From NCBI GenBank assembly GCA_002392965.1, contig DGIA01000010.1, positions 64,366 to 128,365 of the forward strand: a stretch of DNA of 64,000 nucleotides. The letters are read 5' to 3'. Origin of the DNA: Bacteroidales bacterium UBA3834 (GTDB lineage Bacteria > Bacteroidota > Bacteroidia > Bacteroidales > P3). Below the pieces are notes generated by a model. The model ran no database searches and was not told the origin of the DNA. It saw nothing but the letters and a program-made list of their open reading frames with translations. Below, one piece after another: positions 60,199 through 64,000 of the stretch. Each line of letters begins with the position of its first letter. Within the stretch, counting starts at the first letter, position 1. The position numbers and the translations under genes were made by a program.

Positions 60199-61371
60199 TT
60201 AGAACAACTTTCCCCTTTTTCCAAACGCCTTTTCGTATTCCTCTTTCAGATTATCTTTTGTAAGCGGTTCTTTCTCTTGCTCAATCTTACGGAGGCGGAG
60301 TTCGATGGCTCTTTTGCTACGGTCAAATAGTTTGGCCAACTCCTCAATGGTTGTCCTTTTCATAAACAAAGTCCATAATTTCTCGTCGTCCCCTGCCGTC
60401 CATTTTGCACCGTGATTGGCATACTTCTGACGCATTTTGTTTTCTGATGATGGTGATGGCGACTCGGGGTTTGGGCATTCCTTCTTTGTCGAATAACTTT
60501 GCTTACTGGGTATCACGCCACGGACACCACCTTTGGGATTTGGTACATCGCCGTTGTAGCGAGGTATCAAGTGCATGTGGACGTGAAAGACCGATTGGCC
60601 AGCGGCTTCTCCCACGTTTATTCCGACATTATATCCGTCAGGATGGAAACGTTCATCCACTTTCTGCCTGACGTATTGCAGCATCACGTTCATTGCTTCT
60701 CGCTCGTGGTGCGTGAGGTCGAAATAAGACGCGACATGCCGTTTGGGAACGATGAGCGCGTGCCCAGGAGAAACTGGGTAACCATCATAGAAGGCCACAC
60801 AAGTAGCCGTCTCGCATATCACTTCCACCCGACGAGCCAACCTACAGAACGGGCAGGTCTCTCCTTCGGTGCGGGGAAGCTTGTTGAAATGATTGTATTG
60901 GTATAGTTCATAGGAACTGTTACTCACCAAACTCTTATAGGGTAGCTTTACGTTGCATTGGTAGGTGTACTGTTTATGGATGGCATGAAGCCGGAAGCCT
61001 TCTTCCTCCAAGTCGCGACGAACTGCATAATAGGCCGTTCCCGTTGGCTTCAGCAAATTCGAGACATTCATCAACACCTCCGCCTGTGCGTAAGGTTCAA
61101 GAACATTAAGAACATAATTGCAGATGATGGTGTCGAATTGTCCTGTGGGATAATCGGGGCGATAATAATAGTCGTATCCGACAATATCCAAACCTTGCCG
61201 TTTCAACTCATCCGTATCATATCCAAAACCACATCCGAAGTCGAGGATGCGACCTTTCAGAAGTCCTTTGCCCAAAAGATAACGTGTGGGAACAGATAGG
61301 TCTGTCCGCTTGATGGCAGTCAAATATGGATGGTTTATCTTCTCTGGCTCTATGTGTGTCAGTTTCTCCAT
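60199..61371 (-). CDS. Methyltransferase-HIT-SANT fusion protein
   Basis: 390 residues in three parts. Class I SAM methyltransferase (about 20-165): motif I ILDFGCGFGYD (42-52), acidic end of strand 2 VGYDYY, motif IV-like CNYVLNVLEP. HIT nucleotide hydrolase/transferase (about 172-285): zinc-type CPFC (173-176), the triad HVHMHLIP (His263, 265, 267) and GHALIVPKRH. After a Ser/Pro linker, a SANT/Myb-like helical domain (about 320-365, KWTAGDDEKLW to RSKRAIELRLRKI), likely DNA-binding. The methyltransferase-HIT pairing is a known fusion family of unknown function. The start overlaps the HNH gene end by 13 bases. Confidence 0.88.
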   Translation of the reverse strand: MEKLTHIEPEKINHPYLTAIKRTDLSVPTRYLLGKGLLKGRILDFGCGFGYDTDELKRQGLDIVGYDYYYRPDYPTGQFDTIICNYVLNVLEPYAQAEVLMNVSNLLKPTGTAYYAVRRDLEEEGFRLHAIHKQYTYQCNVKLPYKSLVSNSSYELYQYNHFNKLPRTEGETCPFCRLARRVEVICETATCVAFYDGYPVSPGHALIVPKRHVASYFDLTHHEREAMNVMLQYVRQKVDERFHPDGYNVGINVGEAAGQSVFHVHMHLIPRYNGDVPNPKGGVRGVIPSKQSYSTKKECPNPESPSPSSENKMRQKYANHGAKWTAGDDEKLWTLFMKRTTIEELAKLFDRSKRAIELRLRKIEQEKEPLTKDNLKEEYEKAFGKRGKLF

Positions 61372-62435
61372 AGTTCGAATCCCATGTTTTGTGCAATTTG
61401 GTTCATCGGGTTAAATGTACGGGCAAAGCAGCTCCGTAGTGTTGTATTATCCATCTGGATCAACTCTTGTGGTGTGCATCCAAGAGTGATGTAGTCCTCA
61501 AGTATTTCTTGCCCACGATAGTTCTCCTTGATACAAACACGAACAGCATTTTGTTGTGTGGTTGCAAGTTTCAACAGGTATTGGTCAAGGTCGGGTAAAC
61601 GGTCGCCCTTTGAAGAGTTTACGCTGCCGTCGGCAGGAACAAGGTTCCACAGCAGATTGTGCGAAACGAAACTCCATGGGATAAAATGGTCAAGGTCGTA
61701 ATTGCCAACCACGATTGGCTTGTTGGTATAGATACATCTTTGATTATTGGAATGTTCGAGTACGAAATCCCAATAATTACGCTGCCGAGTTAAAGTTTGT
61801 CGGCTTTCTGATTTTATCAGTTTGCTGGCAATATTTGGCACATTAGGATTGCGTGCTTGTAGGAATGTTGAGAGATTCCAGTATGCATAGTCCTTTAATA
61901 TGACGTAATTCTCTTTTAGATATGGGAGCCAACGTGAGTTCAATTCAACCCAAATCGTATCTTCGTCCTTAGTAAGTTTATATAGGCAATTGTTTTCAAG
62001 AGATTGCGAGCGGCGCATTATCTCTTTAGTGTCAGCAATATCAATCCACGGACGCATGAACCAATAGGGTACGTTCTTAGGAAGAAAACCAAGTGTTTGT
62101 CTGACTAGTGTGTCATTCTTGTGTGAGTGCAACCACTTGCGTAGTTCGTTAAGGTTAATGTTCATTGGTAATTGATGCACTTCTTGAAGGGATATGATTG
62201 CATCTCGCAAAGAATCGCTTTTGCCGAACGATAACCGGAAATAACTCACGGGATACCATGCATTGGCGACCATTTCCACCATGATGTCCCATATGTTCAT
62301 TCGCGTCATATCATTCTTGACGTATAGGTCAAGAATTCCCATGAACCAATAAAACTTATAGGTGGCTGACGTATTCTTGAAAATGCGCGTCAACGGTTCA
62401 ATCGTGAGAGTATTAGATGTCGGCAAGGTGTTCAT
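61359..62435 (-). CDS. HNH endonuclease-like protein (C-terminal HNH)
   Basis: 358 residues. An N-terminal helical domain with many aromatic residues (TYKFYWFMGILDLYV near 25-39; WDIMVEMVANAWYPVSYFRL near 49-68) precedes an HNH fold at about 231-285. In the HNH, Cys234, Asp249-His250, Asn264, Asn273 and Lys276 are in the expected pattern (LDHFIPWSF, LWNLVPADGSVN, KGDRLP). The layout resembles HNH proteins found as single genes in many bacterial defence islands. Middle gene of a three-gene operon: 7 bases after the other HNH gene and overlapping the methyltransferase-HIT gene. Confidence 0.87.
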   Translation of the reverse strand: MNTLPTSNTLTIEPLTRIFKNTSATYKFYWFMGILDLYVKNDMTRMNIWDIMVEMVANAWYPVSYFRLSFGKSDSLRDAIISLQEVHQLPMNINLNELRKWLHSHKNDTLVRQTLGFLPKNVPYWFMRPWIDIADTKEIMRRSQSLENNCLYKLTKDEDTIWVELNSRWLPYLKENYVILKDYAYWNLSTFLQARNPNVPNIASKLIKSESRQTLTRQRNYWDFVLEHSNNQRCIYTNKPIVVGNYDLDHFIPWSFVSHNLLWNLVPADGSVNSSKGDRLPDLDQYLLKLATTQQNAVRVCIKENYRGQEILEDYITLGCTPQELIQMDNTTLRSCFARTFNPMNQIAQNMGFELWRN

Positions 62436-62442
62436 TTGAATT

Positions 62443-63303
62443 TTAATTCTTTAAATGCTCATAAAGCTTAAGCCTCAGCACCTCGCCATTCTCAAACTCA
62501 AATTGGAACTTATTGCGATTGAACCTCGGATTGTTCTTGTGGATAATCCTATGGTAGTTGGGGCTGATAATAATGATGTTTGTGGAGTCGTTGTTCTGCG
62601 AACGGGTGAAATAATCAATGTGGTGTGCTTCTACTACACTATCTCCATATTCATCGCCAATTTTCTCGCCGCTAATTTCGTCGCGATAGTTGTAGAAACG
62701 CTTCAATGTTAGGATGATGCTGCGGTCAATCCTGCGATACTTCACCAGACGTTGTTTCTCTTCAACCGAAGCTGTTTTGTCTGCCATAAAGAATTTGTCG
62801 TCATCACTTTGCTCAAATAATTCTTCGGGCATATCTCTAAGTCGATTGGCAACTTGTTTAAACTCGGTATTGGGACAACACTCCATACAGAGAACATCGG
62901 AGTTGGGTGTAAGGTATAGCCGGATATATTCATGTATATCGTTTGGAAGCATGAGCTGGCGATGGTGATTCTCCTTCAGTTGACGCTTGGTGGATAGGTA
63001 AGAATAACTCTCGTGAAAGATACTGCGGAGCTTGGCAACTATTGGCGAGGTTGTGGAATATCGAATCTGTATAATATCTTTATGGCCAGGATACTTTCGT
63101 TGGTCGAAATTTTGATTCTTTAGAATTGCATCGAAAAACTCTCCGTCAATTAGTATCTTTATCTGTTTTCCGGCTCCGTGTTTCAAAATGGATGCATCCC
63201 ATTCCTTGAAGCGAACATAGACAGAAATGGGTATTGCCAGACCTTCGTTAAGGAGAGACCAGTTTACATCTTTCTGCAAAATAAAACCATCATCGTAATC
63301 CAT
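62443..63303 (-). CDS. HNH endonuclease with unrecognised N-terminal domain
   Basis: 286 residues from the ATG at 63303. The frame stays open to 63492 (GTG), but the -7 element at 63349 lies inside that part, so the shorter start is preferred. A beta-rich N-terminal domain (about 20-85, IPISVYVRFKEWD and IKILIDGEFFDAIL) might read DNA. A middle segment holds a Cys cluster (CMECCPN, 139-145). The C-terminal HNH (about 205-256) has EAHHIDYF (His227-His228), Asn242 and His251/His255. First gene of the HNH-HNH-methyltransferase/HIT operon. Confidence 0.85.
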   Translation of the reverse strand: MDYDDGFILQKDVNWSLLNEGLAIPISVYVRFKEWDASILKHGAGKQIKILIDGEFFDAILKNQNFDQRKYPGHKDIIQIRYSTTSPIVAKLRSIFHESYSYLSTKRQLKENHHRQLMLPNDIHEYIRLYLTPNSDVLCMECCPNTEFKQVANRLRDMPEELFEQSDDDKFFMADKTASVEEKQRLVKYRRIDRSIILTLKRFYNYRDEISGEKIGDEYGDSVVEAHHIDYFTRSQNNDSTNIIIISPNYHRIIHKNNPRFNRNKFQFEFENGEVLRLKLYEHLKN

Positions 63304-63348
63304 CAGAGTTGCATATTTCTGCTGCGTTTCATTTCTTTTTTTCAATCT

Positions 63349-63357
63349 GCAAAGATA
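63349..63357 (-). promoter_or_regulatory. -7 promoter element for the HNH-HNH-methyltransferase operon
   Basis: Minus strand TATCTTTGC. Predicted start near 63346, leader about 43 bases to the ATG at 63303. Confidence 0.7.
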
Positions 63358-63580
63358 CACATTATTTCTGAATCGGCAAAAAATAATTATTCCTATATAT
63401 CGTGATTGTGCTTCCTGACGTCCATCTTCCAGTTCCATTTCCCTAAGCGCTTCGGCAAAATCCTCATAGTGAGCATGCTCCGCAACGAGCACCTCGCCAT
63501 CCTCTCTTCCCTCAAATCATACCGCAAACTCTATAAGCCTCGTAGAATGAGGAACTTGAATGAGTAAACGAAACAAAAAA

Positions 63581-63729
63581 TCTGACAGTCTGACAATCTG
63601 ACAATCAAAAAAAAGATACCTGACACCTCTTTATATAATATATAATTAATTAATAATTAATAATATATATAAAGAATAGAGGGTTTGTCACCCCTCAAAA
63701 ATAGACTGTCAGACTGTCAGACTGTCAGA
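63581..63729. repeat. Inverted 8-bp iteron-like arrays around an AT-rich dyad
   Basis: The left array (63581-63606) is TCTGACAG, TCTGACAA twice, TC. The right array (63704-63729) is three copies of GACTGTCA and GA, the inverse with two mismatches over 26 bases. Between them a nested inverted repeat (TGACACCTCTTTATATA at 63621 against TATATAAAGAATAGAGGG to GTCA at 63690) encloses about 30 bases of almost pure A/T. Looks like a replication- or recombination-type site. Confidence 0.8.
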
Positions 63730-63767
63730 AATTAACCCATCAAATTCACCTAAAAGGCAATTATTCA

Positions 63768-63878
63768 ATGAAATACGACATCACCAAACCCAAGACACCC
63801 ATGATACCATCCCTCGGAAAAGGGTCCTTCACACCCCGCCAGGTTCAGGCGGTCGTCGAGTGGCTGGGAGCCCCGTAG
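63768..63878 (+). CDS. Possible 36-residue protein
   Basis: ATG at 63768, TAG at 63876. The product begins MKYDITKPKTPMIPSLGKG and ends VQAVVEWLGAP, proline-rich then helical. It begins 38 bases after the right iteron-like array. Codon choice is GC-rich, unlike the AT-rich DNA on its left. No family recognised; it may be a small protein of the element that continues out of the window. Confidence 0.45.
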   Translation: MKYDITKPKTPMIPSLGKGSFTPRQVQAVVEWLGAP

Positions 63879-63954
63879 GCTCCCCAATCTACCGCCATCG
63901 TCACTTATCGGCAGCCATCCGCCCCCATCGGCAGAACCCCACGGAAAAAGGTCG

Positions 63955-63963
63955 TACTTTTGC
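63955..63963 (+). promoter_or_regulatory. -7 promoter element reading out of the window
   Basis: TACTTTTGC, an exact TAnnTTTGC match, 38 bases from the window end and directed to the right. Confidence 0.6.
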
Positions 63964-64000
63964 ATCGTGGTTCAGTCGGGAGGGTGCCGGCAAGGTTGTG

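Noticed and set aside
60199..63303. Classical type II restriction-modification system
   Set aside because: The methyltransferase lacks the clear DNA-methylase catalytic motifs (DPPY or PCQ) and carries a HIT domain, so that label is not supported.
56500..64000. Prophage
   Set aside because: No capsid, terminase, portal, tail or integrase genes are visible; the genes fit a defence or small mobile island better.

Overview
The window is chromosomal DNA from a Bacteroidota, order Bacteroidales, of the kind that carries a type IX secretion system (T9SS). Evidence: porU and porV side by side; two secreted proteins with C-terminal T9SS sorting tails; a 286-residue primary sigma factor of the Bacteroidota type; many promoters with the Bacteroidota -7 motif TAnnTTTGC; and Bacteroidales gene orders such as ffh-folD and guaB followed by parvulin-type chaperones. 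Genus cannot be named from sequence alone. Lysine 5,6-aminomutase and an [FeFe]-hydrogenase maturase (HydF) point to an anaerobic, amino-acid-fermenting life.

Layout. 0-7.5 kb: secreted proteins, ffh, folD, a lipoprotein, rpoD, rsmG. 7.5-15.2 kb (minus): guaB, three parvulin-family envelope proteins, a MoxR ATPase and an outer-membrane protein, tightly packed. 15.5-21.2 kb (minus): a shortened GH2 mannosidase, a DMT-type membrane protein, cinA, folA, hydF. 21.2-23.4 kb: a DUF4919 protein and a second T9SS cargo protein. 23.5-30.0 kb (minus): thioredoxin-like lipoprotein, outer-membrane protein, ribF and nitrilase, coupled by short overlaps, then mutS2. 30.3-32.4 kb: exported protein and panB. 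32.4-37.7 kb (minus): porU, porV, ispF, clpS, the last three coupled by 4-base overlaps. 37.8-43.5 kb: MATE exporter, tRNA-Arg(CCG), CPBP protease, HU, a 29-residue ribosomal-type protein, RNase G/E, GH25 lysozyme. 43.7-50.8 kb: kamD-kamE, a lone CoA-transferase beta subunit, a barrel protein, a GH2 protein that has lost both catalytic glutamates, and a DUF4249 lipoprotein. 51-56.5 kb: trigger factor, an outer-membrane protein, and a minus-strand group (PatB-type lyase, deaminase, lipoprotein, small acetyltransferase).

56.5-63.4 kb is visibly AT-rich and looks like an acquired defence or mobile island, all on the minus strand. It holds a Fic protein; an XRE regulator coupled to a GIY-YIG nuclease built from six copies of a W-T-Y repeat; and a three-gene operon of two HNH nucleases and a methyltransferase-HIT-SANT fusion. 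The operon is the best candidate here for an undescribed system. Beyond it lie inverted 8-bp iteron-like arrays around an AT-rich dyad, a 36-codon ORF and a promoter leading out of the window.

A second theme is short tandem repeats. Five spacers carry arrays with an exact 11-bp period but mostly different unit sequences. A sixth lies inside the fic gene. Further 7-, 8- and 9-bp arrays sit in operon spacers, in two signal-peptide coding regions, at a missing-domain junction in a GH2 gene and in mutS2.
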